Source of the DNA: Aristolochia californica
Lineage: Eukaryota; Streptophyta; Magnoliopsida; Piperales; Aristolochiaceae
Reading direction: 5' to 3'
DNA length: 64,000 nt
Assembly (NCBI GenBank): GCA_029961685.1
Contig: JARWKL010000006.1
Coordinates: forward strand, 10,732,748 to 10,796,747
The notes below the pieces were generated by a model. It was given only the letters and a program-made list of their open reading frames with translations, did no database searches and was not told the origin of the DNA. This document shows, in pieces, positions 50,146 through 62,291 of this stretch (positions are counted from its first letter, which is position 1; the number at the start of each line of letters is the position of its first letter). The translations under genes and the position numbers were made by a program.

Positions 50146-52849
50146 GGGTCAAAACCACATTAAATTCTCAAGTGAACGTGCAGTGGGATATTTACCCGTG
50201 TTAAATAAGCCATTATTTTTCCCATTTACAAAAAGTTGACCTAACAATCACAGATGATTGTAAAGTGATTTATCGGTCAATCATGCCTAACAGGCTATAT
50301 TTTTGTGAGAAATGCCTTATGGATTGGGAGTCAACACTCTGTTGAAAATCCCCTAGCTCCCCTTTTCCCGACGATTGCAAATCCTAATATAAAAAAACTA
50401 GAAAGAGTTTGTAATCCCTAAAAATTATGGACACTTTTTTGGAATTATCTTTCTCCAAATTTGTGTTTTTCCATTTTAGATATATACATTTTCCTAAATC
50501 AAAACCTGAGTTTTCACTTTTCCTTTTATCTAGTAAACAAAGACATAAAAAGGTAAATAGATCACAACAAAATAAAAATTTTAGAGTTTATATATGCAAA
50601 ATATTTAAGACAACCAGAAATGTAAGTAAAGAAAATTTATTCACATAATACAAATGAAGACAAAAGTTTTGATATCCAATTTTGGGAAATTCCACTTGTT
50701 CAACCCTAATAGCTTGGAATTTTATAAGAAAGAGATTTATAATTGACCCTACACATGTTTTAAATATGGATATTCATGCTTGAAACATGTTAAAGATGCA
50801 AGTCACCTATAGGATCCAAACCTCATTAGATTCTCAAGCGAACGTGCGTTGGGATATTTGCCCGAGTCAAACAACCCACTATTTTGCCCATTTAAAAAAA
50901 AGTTGACCTAACAATCATAAATGATTGTAAAGTGATTTATCTATCAATCATGCTTAATGGTCTATATTTTTGTAACAAATGACTTATGGATTGGGAGTCA
51001 ACACTCAGATAAAAATTCCCCGCCTCCCCATTTTTCCAACGATTGCGAAACTTTGTAGATAAAAACAAGAAAGAGTTTGCAATCCCTAAAAATTACGAAC
51101 ACTTTTTCAAATAATAAAATTTGTGCATTTCCATTTTAGATGTGTACTTTTTTCTTATATCAAAACTTGAGTTTTCACTTTTCCCTTTATCCCGTAAACA
51201 AAGAGATAAAAAGGCAAATAAACCACAACCAAATGAAAATTCTAGAGTTTAGGTTTGAAAAAATTTTAAAACAACAAAAAATGTAAGTAAAGAACATTTA
51301 TTCACACACCACAATTGAACACAAAAGTTTTGATATGCAAGCTTGGCAAATTCCACTAGTTCAGCCCTAATAGCTTGGAATTATATAAGAAAGAGATTTC
51401 TAATTGATCATACACATATTTGACATTTGGATATGCATGCTTGAAACATGTTAAATTTGCAAATGACCAATGGGATCCAAACGTCATTAAATTCTCAAGT
51501 GAACGTGCGTTGGGATATTTATCCGGGTCAAACAAGTGACTATTTTTTTGATTTACAAAAACGTTGACCAAACGATCATTGATGATTGTAAGGTGATTTA
51601 TCGGTTAATCATGTGTAACGGGCTATATTTTTGTAAGAAATGACTTATGGATTGGGAGTCAACACTTAGTTAAAAATCCCCCGCCTCTCCCTTTTCCCGA
51701 CGATTGCGAAACCTAATATATAAACACTAGAAAGAGTTTGCAATCCCTAAAAATTACGGGCACTTTTTGGAATTATCTCTCTCTACATTTTTTGCATTTC
51801 CATTTTAGATGTATACTTTTTTCTTGAATCAAAACTTGAGTTTTTAATTTTCCCTTTATCTCATAAACAAAGCGATAAAAAGGTAACTAGATAAAAAAAT
51901 GAAAATTTAGAGTTGATGTATGCAAAAAATTTAAAACAACAACAAATATAAGTAAATAAAATTTACTCACACACCACAAATGAACACAAAAGTTTTGATA
52001 TCCAATTTTGAGAAATTCCAGTAGTTCAACCCTAATTGCTTGGAATTTTATCAGAAAGAGATTTCTAATAGGTCCTACTCATGGTTTTAATATTGATATG
52101 CATGCTTGAAAGATGTTAAGTGAACGTGCGTTGGGATATTTACTCGAGTCTAACAAGCCACTATTTTGCCCATTTACAAAAAAACTTATCTAACAATCAT
52201 AGATGATTGTAAAGTGATTTATCAGTCAATCATGCATAATGGGCTATAGTTTTTTAAGAAATGACTTATGGATTGGGACTCAGCACTCAGTTAAAAATCC
52301 CTCGACACCCCCTTTTCCCGATGATTGGGAAACCTAAATATAAAAACTAGAAAGTGTTTGCAATCCCTAAAAATTACAGATACTTTTTGTAAATCACACT
52401 CTCTCTATATTTGTGTATTTCCATTTTAGATGTATACTAATTTTTTAAATAAAAAATTGAGTTTTTACTTTTCCCTTTATCTCGTAAAAAAAAGAGATAA
52501 AAAGGCAAATAGATCACAACAAAAATAAAATTTTAGAGTTTATTTATGCAAATTAAAATTAAAACAACATCAAATGTAAGTAACAAAAAAATTATTTACA
52601 CACCAGAAATGAAGAGAAAAGTTTTGATATCCTAGTTTTGGAAATTCCACTAGTTCAAACCTAATAGCTTGGAATTTTATATGAAAGAGATTTCTAATTG
52701 ATCCTACACATGTTTTAAATATGGATATGCATGCTTGAAACATGTTAAAGATGCAAATGACCTATGGGATCCAAACTTCATTAAATTCTCAAGTGAATGT
52801 GCGTTGGGATATTTACCCGAGTCACACATGCTAAGCTGACCATACAATC
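50146..52849. repeat. Satellite array before the second gypsy fragment
   Basis: Register points lie at 50146, 50812, 51473, a deleted point near 52120, and 52767. At 52120 'gatgttaa' joins 'gtgaacgtgcg' with loss of about 45 bp including the GGATCC. Just before the insertion (52826-52836) a further ~25 bp of satellite is missing ('cacacatg' joined to 'ctaagctgacc'). The monomer ending at 50812 carries the 'accagaaatg...cacataatac' type seen again at 56.7, 59.3 and 60.0 kb. Confidence 0.83.
52708..52745. other. Inverted repeat ACATGTTT...AAACATGT (representative)
   Basis: 8-bp perfect arms around a 22-bp spacer that contains ATGCATGC, itself two overlapping 6-bp palindromes. It lies 15-25 bp before GGATCC in most monomers. 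The spacer is the site of the (TA)n expansion at 55340. Confidence 0.7.
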
Positions 52850-52932
52850 TGTTATGGTCCTGGGGTTAAGTACCTATGCCTTCTGCTCCTAAAAAGTCGG
52901 TCTTTTGGGTAGTATTGGCTAGGTTCTTTACA
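52850..52932 (+). mobile_element. Shortened 5' LTR remnant
   Basis: 83 bp, starting TGTTATGGTCC and ending TTCTTTACA directly before the primer site. Plant gypsy LTRs are usually several hundred bases, so most of the LTR has been lost internally. The edges are inferred from the TG start at the satellite junction and from the CA before the primer site. Confidence 0.55.
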
Positions 52933-52935
52933 CCT

Positions 52936-52947
52936 TGGTATTAGATC
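52936..52947 (+). other. Degenerate primer binding site
   Basis: TGGTATTAGATC matches the initiator-Met-tRNA-type site TGGTATCAGAGC at 10 of 12 positions. Both differences (C to T, G to T) fall in its 3' half. It separates the LTR remnant from gag. Confidence 0.65.
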
Positions 52948-52955
52948 AGGTCAAT

Positions 52956-54164
52956 ATGAGAGAATTATCCACCAACACCGAGTTTCTTGCTAGCTTCAGA
53001 GAAGTGATGCACGCTGAGAGAGAACAGAGTTGTGCCAGAGCAGCAACAACGAGAGGGAAATCCAAAGAGTGTTTGGTTACATTGCTGGACAGTAGAGTCG
53101 CCAAATAGGTACAATTACAATTAAAAAATTTGTCTCATAGATTATATGATATAGTTGGGGGAAGAAGCCCCAACCCACGGGATGGGTAAAGAGGCCCTGC
53201 GCCCAGTCATGGGCACCAGTATGTTGGGCGCACAGAGCCTCCAACGACAAGGGGAATTTTAATCAGGAAGAGGGGACAATCCCGAGGTAAACTAAATTTG
53301 AATTTTCAATGTTTAAGGGATCAGAGGACCCACTGTTATGGCTCTACAGATGTGAGAAATTTTTTTCTCATCAACGAACTGCAGACAGTGACAAAGTGGG
53401 ACTGGCCACCTTCCACATGCTCGATGAAGTGCAGCTATAGGGCCATCAAATAGAATTGGAGTATCCCGATTTGAATTGGAAGGAATTCAAGGATTTTTGC
53501 TCCATCCAATTTGGGCCTCTTGCTCAAAACAATCCCCTAAGGGACTTGGTGTTGCTACGTGGAACGGGCATGGTCGAAAAGTACCAAAGGCCTTCCAAGA
53601 AAAATTGGCTAGGGCCAGCAAGGTAGTAAGAGTGGACTAGCAAGTCAGCTTGTTCACAGTGGGCTTGACAGAGGCCCTCTGCCTAGAAGTGGAGCTCCTT
53701 GCTCCGACCAATCTAGCTAGAGCAATGAATTTGGCCAGAGCACTTGAAGCCAAGAAAAAATTTCATGCACGCAAACCTCCTTGGCAGGGAGGAAGACAGC
53801 CTGCTGGCACTCCACACACATCACCACCATGGCACAATTCAGACACTTCAAGTTCTCCTCAAGCTCCCAAGACAAGTCCATCTCAACCGACATTCATCAG
53901 GAAATTGAACAGGGTAGAGATGGAAGACAGAAGGTCCCGAGGCTTATGCTATAACTGTGATGAAAAATATATCTTTGGACATCAATGCCAGAAACTGTTG
54001 TGGTTAGAAGTGGATAATGATGAGGAGGAAGCTCCTGAAAGCCAAGAGCCAGTGGAAGAAGAAAAAGAAGCTGAAATTTCTCTCCACGCCATTACAGGTC
54101 TATAATCTACCAAGACTATGCAACGGTGTGCCCACGTCAATGATCAACCACTCCTCATCATCAA
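52956..54164 (+). pseudogene. Ty3/gypsy gag pseudogene
   Basis: Gag forms the retroelement particle and packages its RNA. The N-terminal part opens at ATG 52956, reaches a LLDSRVAK motif and stops at TAG 53106. The capsid-like central part is recognisable from about 53294 (F-KG...DP..WL) and is interrupted by TAG 53438, a one-base shift near 53595 and TAG 53636. The last open segment (53650-54105, 151 residues) holds a zinc-knuckle-like C-x2-C-x7-H-x-C at 53947-53988, then an acidic stretch and an ISLHAITGL motif that normally precedes protease. It ends at TAA 54103, with about 20 more recognisable codons after it. With four stops and at least two shifts it cannot make a full protein. Confidence 0.82.
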
Positions 54165-54165
54165 A

Positions 54166-55544
<1,379 letters not shown>

Positions 55545-56029
55545 TGCTTGAAACATGTTAATGAAGCAAATGACCTACGGGATCCAAACTTTAATAAATT
55601 CTGAAGTGAACGTGTGTTGGGATATTTACCTGAGTCAAACAAGTCACTATTTTGTCCATTTACAAAAAATCTTACCTAACAATCATAGATGATTGTAAAG
55701 TGATTTATCGGTCAATCATGCATAACGGGCTAAATTTTTGTAAGAAATGACTTATGGATTGGGAGTCAACACTTAGTTAAAAATCCCCCGCCACCCCCTT
55801 TTCCCAACGATTGTGAAACTAATATATAAAAAACTAGAAATTGTTTGTAATCCTTAAAAATTATGGACACTTTTAGGAATTATCTGTCTCTATATTTGTG
55901 CATTTCCATTTTAGATGTATACTTTATTCTTCAAAGAAAACTCGAGTTTTCACTTTTCCCTTTATCTTGTAAACAAAGAGATAAAAAGGCAAAAAATCAC
56001 AACATAATGAAAATTTTAGAGTTTATGTA

Positions 56030-57010
56030 TGCAAAAATTTTAAACAACAACAAATGTAAGGAAAGAAATTTTATTCACACAATAGAAATGAACGCAAAAT
56101 TTTTTATATCCAAGTTTGGGAAATTCCACTAGTTCAACCCTAATAGCTTGGAATTTTATAAGAAAGAAATTTCTAATTGATCTTACACTTGCTTTAAATA
56201 TGTATATGCATGCTTGAAACAAATTAAAGATTCAAAGGACTTATCCGATCCAAACCTCATTAAATTCTCAAGTGAACGTGCGGTGGGATATGTGCCCGAG
56301 CCAAACAAGCCATTATTTTGCCCATTTAAAAAAAAGCTGACCTAACAATCACAGATGACATTGAAGTAATTTATCGGTCAATCATGCGTAACGGGCTATA
56401 TTTTGTAAGAAATGACTTATGCTCCCCCTTTTTCCTGATGATTGCGAAACCAAATATATAAAAACTAGAAAGTGTTTGCAATCACTAAAAATTTCTGACA
56501 CTTTTTGGAATTATCACTCTCTACGATTGTGCATTTCTATTTTAGTTGTATAATTTTTTCTTAAATCAAAACCTGGGATTTCACTTTTTCTTTTATCTCG
56601 TAAACAAAGACATAAAAAGGTAAATAAATCTCAACAAAATGAAAATTTTATAGTTTATATATGCAAAATATTTAAAACAACCAGAAATGTAAGTAAAGAA
56701 AATTTATTCACACAATACAAATGAAGACAAAAGTTTTGATATGCATGTTTGGGAAATCCCACTAGTTCAACCCTAATAGCTTAAAATTTTATAAGAAAGA
56801 TATTTCTAATTGATCTAACACATGTTTTAAATATGGATATGTATGCTTGAAGCATGTTAAAGATGCAAATGACCTATAGGACCCAAACCTAATTAAATTC
56901 TCCAGTGAACATGCGGTGGGATATTTACCTGAGTCAAACAAGCCACTATTTTGTCCATTTGAAACTAAAATCTGCCCTAACAATCATAGATGATTTTAAA
57001 GTGATTTATC
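56030..57010. repeat. Satellite segment duplicated at 2.64-kb offset, copy 1
   Basis: It shares with 58670-59650 a diagnostic ~34-bp deletion in which 'gacttat' runs straight into 'gctccccc' (56415 and 59051), removing 'gattgggagtcaacactcag' and the bases after it. It also shares 'cttacacttgctttaaatatg', 'gggatatgt.gcc', 'cacagatga', 'aacctgggatttc' and the 'accagaaatg...cacaatac' segment. The offset is 2,636-2,640 bp, equal to four monomers. Confidence 0.75.
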
Positions 57011-58669
57011 AGTCAATCATACGTAACGGGCAATATTTTTGTTAGAAATGACTTATGGAATGGGAATCAACACTCAGTTAAAAATCCCCCACCACCCCCT
57101 TTTCCCGACGATTGCGAAACACAATATATAAAAACATGAAAGAGTTTGCAATCCATAAAAATTACTGGCACTTTTTCAAATTATCTCTCTCTACAATTGT
57201 GCATTTCCATTTTAAGTGTATAATTTTTTCTTAAAACAAAACCGGAGTTTTTCAGTTTTCCTTTTATCTCGTAAACAAAGAGATAAAAAGGGAACTAGAT
57301 TACAACAAAATGAAAATTATAGAGTTTATGTATGCAAAAAATTTTAAACAACAACAAATGTAAGTAAAGAAAATTTATTCACACACCTCAAATGAACTCA
57401 AAAGTTTTGATATCCTAGATTGGGAAATTTCACGAGTTCAACCCTAATAGAATGGTATTTTAAAAGAAAGAGATTTCTAATTGGTCCTACACATGTTTTA
57501 AATATGGATATGCATGCTTGAAATATGTTAAAGATGCAAATGACTTATGGGATCTAAACCTCATTAAATTCTCAATTGAACATGCAGTGGGATATTTGTC
57601 CGAGTAACACAGGCCATTATTTTGCACATTTACAAGAAAGCAGACCTTACAATCATAGATAATTTTAAAGTGATTTATCGGTCAATCATGCGTAACGGGC
57701 TATTTTTTTGTAGAAAATGTCTTATTGATTAGGAATGAACACTGAGTCAAAAATCCCCCGCCTCCCCCTTTTCCCGATGATTGCGAAACCTAATATATAG
57801 ATCCAAGAAAGAGTTTGCAATCCCTAAAAATCATGTGCACTTTTTCGAATTATCTCTCTCTACATTTTTGCATTTCTATTTTAGATGTATTCTTTTTTCA
57901 TAAATATAAACCTGAGTTTTAACTTTTCCGTTTATCTCATAAACAAAAAAATAAAATAGCAAATAGATCACAACAAAATGAAAATTTTAGAGCTTATGTA
58001 AGCAAAATAATTAAAACAACAAAAAATGTAAGAAAATAAAATTTATTCACACACTACAAATGAACACAAAAGTTTTGATAGCCGAGTTTGGGAAATTATA
58101 CTAGTTCAACCCTAGTAGCATGGAATTTTAAAAGAAAGATATTTCTAATTGATCCTACACATGTTTTAAATATGGATATGCATGGTTTAAATAAGTTAAA
58201 TATACAAATGACCTATGGGATCCAAAACTCATTAAATTCGCAAGTGAACGTGCGGTGGGATATTTACCCGAGTCAAACAAACCATTATTTTGCCCAATTA
58301 CAAGAAAGGTAACCTAACAATCATAGATACTTGTAAAGTGATTTATCGGTCAATCATGTGTAAGGGGCTATATTTTGTAAGAAATGACTTATGGATTGGT
58401 AGTCAACACTGAAATAAAAATCCCCCGCATCCCCCTTTTCCCAAGGATTGCGAAACCTAATATATAAAAACTAGAAAGAATATCCAATCCCTTAAAATTA
58501 CGGAGACTTTTTGGAATTATCTCTATCTACTTTTGAGCATTTCCATTTTATATGTCTAGTTTTTTCTTAAATAAAACTTGAGTTTTCACTTTTTCCTTTA
58601 TCTTGTAAATAAAGAGATAAAAAAGCAAGTAGATCACAACAAAATGAAAATTTTAGAGTTTATGTATGA

Positions 58670-59650
58670 AATTTTTTTTAAAACAACAACAAATGTAAAT
58701 AAAGAAAATTTATTCACACATTACAAATGAATGCAAGAGTTTTTGTATCCAAGTTTGGGAAATTCCACTAGTTCAACACTAATAGCCTGAAATTTTACAA
58801 GAAAGAAATTTCTAATTAATCTTACACTTGCTTTAAATATGGATATGCATGCTTGAAACATATTAAAGATGCAAATGGCCTATGGGATCCAAACCTCATT
58901 AAATTCTTAAGTGAACGTGCGGTGGGATATGTAGCCGAGTCAAACAAGCCATTATTTTGCCCATTTAAAAATTAGCTGACCTAACAATCACAGATGACTG
59001 TGAAGTGATTTATCAGTCAATCATGCGTAACGGGCTATATTTTTGTAAGAAATGACTTATACTCCCCCTTTTTACCGACAATTACAAAAACTAATATATA
59101 AAAACTAGAAAGAGTTTGCAATCACTAAAAATTTCTGGCACTTTTTGGAATTATCACTCTCTACATTTGTGCATTTCTAGTTTAGTTGTATAATTTTTTC
59201 TTAAATCAAAACCTGGGATTTCACTTTTTCTTTTATCTCATAAACAATTACATAAAAAGGTAAATTGATTACAACAAAATGAAAATTTTAGTGTTCATAT
59301 GTGCAAAATATTTAAAACAACCAGAAATGTAAGTAAAGAAAATTTATTCACACAATACAAATGAAGACAAAAGTTTTGAAATGCAAGTTTGGGAAATTCC
59401 ACTAGTTCAACCCTAATAGCATGGAATTTTATTAGAAAGTGATATCTAATTGATCCAACACATGTTTTAAATATGGATATGTATGCTTGAAGCATGTTAA
59501 AGATGAAAATGACCTATGGGAACCAAACCTCATTAAATTCTCAAGTGAACGTGTGGTGGGATATTTACCTGAGTCAAACAAGCCAATATTTTGCCCATTT
59601 TAAAAAAAGATGACCAAATAGTCATAGATGATTTTAAAGTGATTTATCGG
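58670..59650. repeat. Satellite segment duplicated at 2.64-kb offset, copy 2
   Basis: Counterpart of the 56030 segment with the same deletion and linked variants. The following monomer (near 59987) again has the 'accagaaa.gtaag...cacaatac' type, so that sub-block appears to have been copied once more locally. Confidence 0.75.
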
Positions 59651-62244
59651 TCAATCATGCGTAACGGGCAATATTTTTGTCAGAAATCACTTATGGATTG
59701 GGAGTCAACACTTAGTTAAAAAGCCCCCACCTCCCCCTTTTCCTGACTATTGTGAGGCCTAATATATGAAAAACTAGAAAGAGTTTGCAATCCCTAGAAA
59801 TTATGGGAAGTTTTTGGAATTTTCTCTCTCTACTTTTGTGCATTTCCATTTTAGATGTATATTTTTTTCTTAAATTAAAACCTGAGTTTTCACTTTTCCT
59901 TTTATCTCATAAACAAAGACATAAAAAGGTAAATATATCATAAAAAAATAAAAATTTTAGAGTTTATCTATGTAAAATATTTAAAACAACCAGAAAAGTA
60001 AGTAAAGAAAATTTATTCACACAATACAAATGAAGACAGAGATTTTGATATGCAAGTTTGGGAAATTCCACTAGTTCAACCCGAAAAGATAGGAATTTTA
60101 TAAGAAAGCAAATTCAAATTAATCCTACACATGTTTTAAAGAAGCATATGCATGCTTGAAACATGTTAAAGATGCAAATGACCGATGGGATCCAAACGTC
60201 ATTAAATTCTCAAGTGAATGTGCGGTGGAATATTCACCCGAGTCAAACAAGCTATTATTTTGCCCATTTACAAAAAATCTGACCAAAAAATCATAGATGA
60301 ATTTAAAGTGATTTATCGGTCAATCATGCGTAACGGGCAATATTTTTGTGAGAAATGACTTATGGATTGGGTGTCAACACGCAGTTAAAAATTCCCTGCC
60401 ACCTCCTTTTCCCGACGATTGCGAAACCTAAAAACAAGAATTAGATTGCAATCCCTAAAAATTACGGACACTTTTTGGAATTATATATCTCTACATTTGT
60501 GAACTTCTATTTTAGATGTATACTTCTTTAATAAATAAAAACTTGAGTTTTCACTTTTCCCTTTATCTTGTAAACAAAGATATAAATAGGCGAATATATA
60601 ACAACAAAATGAAAATTTTACAGTTTATGTAAGCAAAAAAATTTAAAACCACAACAAAGGTAAGTAAAGAAAATTTATTCACACACCAAAAATGAACATA
60701 AAAGATTTCATATCCAAGTGTTGGAAATTGCACTAGTTCAACCCTAATAAAATTGAATTTTATAAGAAAGAAATTTCTAATTGATCCTACACATGTTTTA
60801 AATAGGGATATGCATGTTTGAAACATGTTAAAGCTGCAAATGACCTATAGGATCCAAACCTCATTAAATTCTCAAGTGAAAGTGCGGTTTGATATCTACC
60901 CAAGTCAAACAGGCTATTATTTTGCTCATTTACAAAAAATCTGACCTAACAATCTTAGATGATTGTATAGTAATTTATCGGTGAATCATGCATAACAGGC
61001 TATATTTTTGTTAGAAATGTCTTATGGATTGGGTGTCAACACTCAGTTAAAAATCTCTCGCCTCCCCCTTTTCCTCACAATTGTGAAACCTAATAATATA
61101 TAAAAATTATAGAGAGTTTGCAATCGCTAAAAATTATGGACCCTTTATGGAATTATCTCTCTCTACCTTTGTGCATACCAATTTTAGATGTATACTTTTT
61201 TCTTAAATATAAAATTGAGTTTTCTCTTTACTCTTTATCTCGTAAACAAAGTTATAAAAAGGATAATAGATCACAACAAAAAGAAAATTTTAGAGTTTAT
61301 GTATGCAAAAAAATATAAAACAACTACAAATGTAAGTAAAGAAAAAATATTCACACTCCAAAAATGAACATAAAAGTTTTGATATCCAAGTTAGGGAAAT
61401 TCCACTAGTTCAACCCTAATAGCTTGGAATTTTATGAGAAAGAAAATTCTAATTGAACCTACACATGTTTTAAATATGGATATGTATGCTGGAAACATAT
61501 TAAAGATGCAAATGACCTATGGGATCCAAACCTCATTAAATTCTCAATGTGAATGTGAGATGATATATTTACATGAGTCAAACAAGCCATTATTTTGCCC
61601 ATTTACAAAATAGCTTACCTAACAATCATAAATGATTGTAAAGTGATTTATTTGTCAATCATGCGTAATGGGCTATATTTTGGTAAGAAATGACTTATGG
61701 ATTGGGAGTCGACACTCAATTAAAATCCACTGCCTCCCCCTTTTCCCGACGATTGCGAAACCTAGTATATAAAAAATAGAAAAAGTTTGAAATTTCTAAA
61801 AATTACGGCAACTATTTGGAATTATCTCTCTCTACATTTGTGCATTTTCATTTTAGATGCATAAGTTTTCACACACAACAAATGAAAAAAAACATTTTGA
61901 TATACAAGTTTTGGAAATTCCACTAGTTCAACCCTTATAGCTTAAAATTTTATAATAAAAAGATTTCTAATTGATCCTACACATCTTTTAAATATGGATA
62001 TGCATGCTTGAAACATGTTAATGATGATAATGACCTATGGGATCCAAACCCCATTAAATTCTCAAGTAAACGTGCGGAGGGATATTTACCCAAGTCAAAC
62101 AACCCATTATTTTGGCCTTTTACAAAAAAAACATACCTAACAATCTTTGATGATTGTAAAGTGATTTAACGGTCAATCATACGTAATGGGCTATATTTTT
62201 GTAAGAAATTACTTTGAATTGGGAGTCAACACTCAGTTAAAAAT

Positions 62245-62265
62245 CCCCCGCCTCCCCCTTTTCCC
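62245..62265. other. C-rich strip, G-run tract on the minus strand (representative)
   Basis: The only GC-rich stretch of the monomer, about 21 bp. On the minus strand it reads as G-runs of 3, 5, 2 and 5 separated by 1-4 bases. It recurs with small changes in nearly every complete monomer. It could form a G-quadruplex or i-motif, though only three runs reach three or more Gs. Confidence 0.65.
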
Positions 62266-62283
62266 GACGATTGCGAAACCTAA

Positions 62284-62291
62284 TATATAAA
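62284..62291 (+). promoter_or_regulatory. TATA-box-like word in the monomer (representative)
   Basis: TATATAAA, about 20 bp after the C-rich strip, preserved as 'cctaatatataaaaact' in many monomers. It fits the plant TATA consensus but could simply be AT-rich satellite sequence. There is no evidence of transcription in the sequence alone. Confidence 0.3.

Larger units (their letters stand above)
52850..54165 (+). mobile_element. 5' end of a Ty3/gypsy element, truncated on the right
   Basis: The order is a shortened LTR (52850-52932), a degenerate primer site (52936-52947) and a decayed gag that ends just past the point where protease would begin. The satellite then resumes at about 54166 ('tgtaaagtgatttatcgg'). 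About 9 bp of the CAATCAT dyad is missing at the junction. No protease active site, reverse transcriptase, integrase or 3' LTR is present. The higher GC content and near-coding texture contrast sharply with the flanking satellite. The termini do not match the other gypsy fragment, so the two are probably different elements. Confidence 0.82.

Noticed and set aside
53650..54105. An intact 151-residue cellular zinc-finger gene
   Set aside because: It begins and ends inside a decayed Ty3/gypsy gag. Homologous coding sense continues on both sides of its stops.
37299..54165. The two gypsy fragments as halves of one element split by the satellite
   Set aside because: Both LTRs begin TGTTATG, but the sequences diverge at once and the ends differ (TTGTAACA against TTCTTTACA). 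Each fragment also has its own satellite junctions.
62245..62265. The G-run tract as a retrotransposon polypurine tract, making the satellite an LTR derivative
   Set aside because: No TG...CA LTR boundary, primer site or coding trace lies next to it in the monomer.
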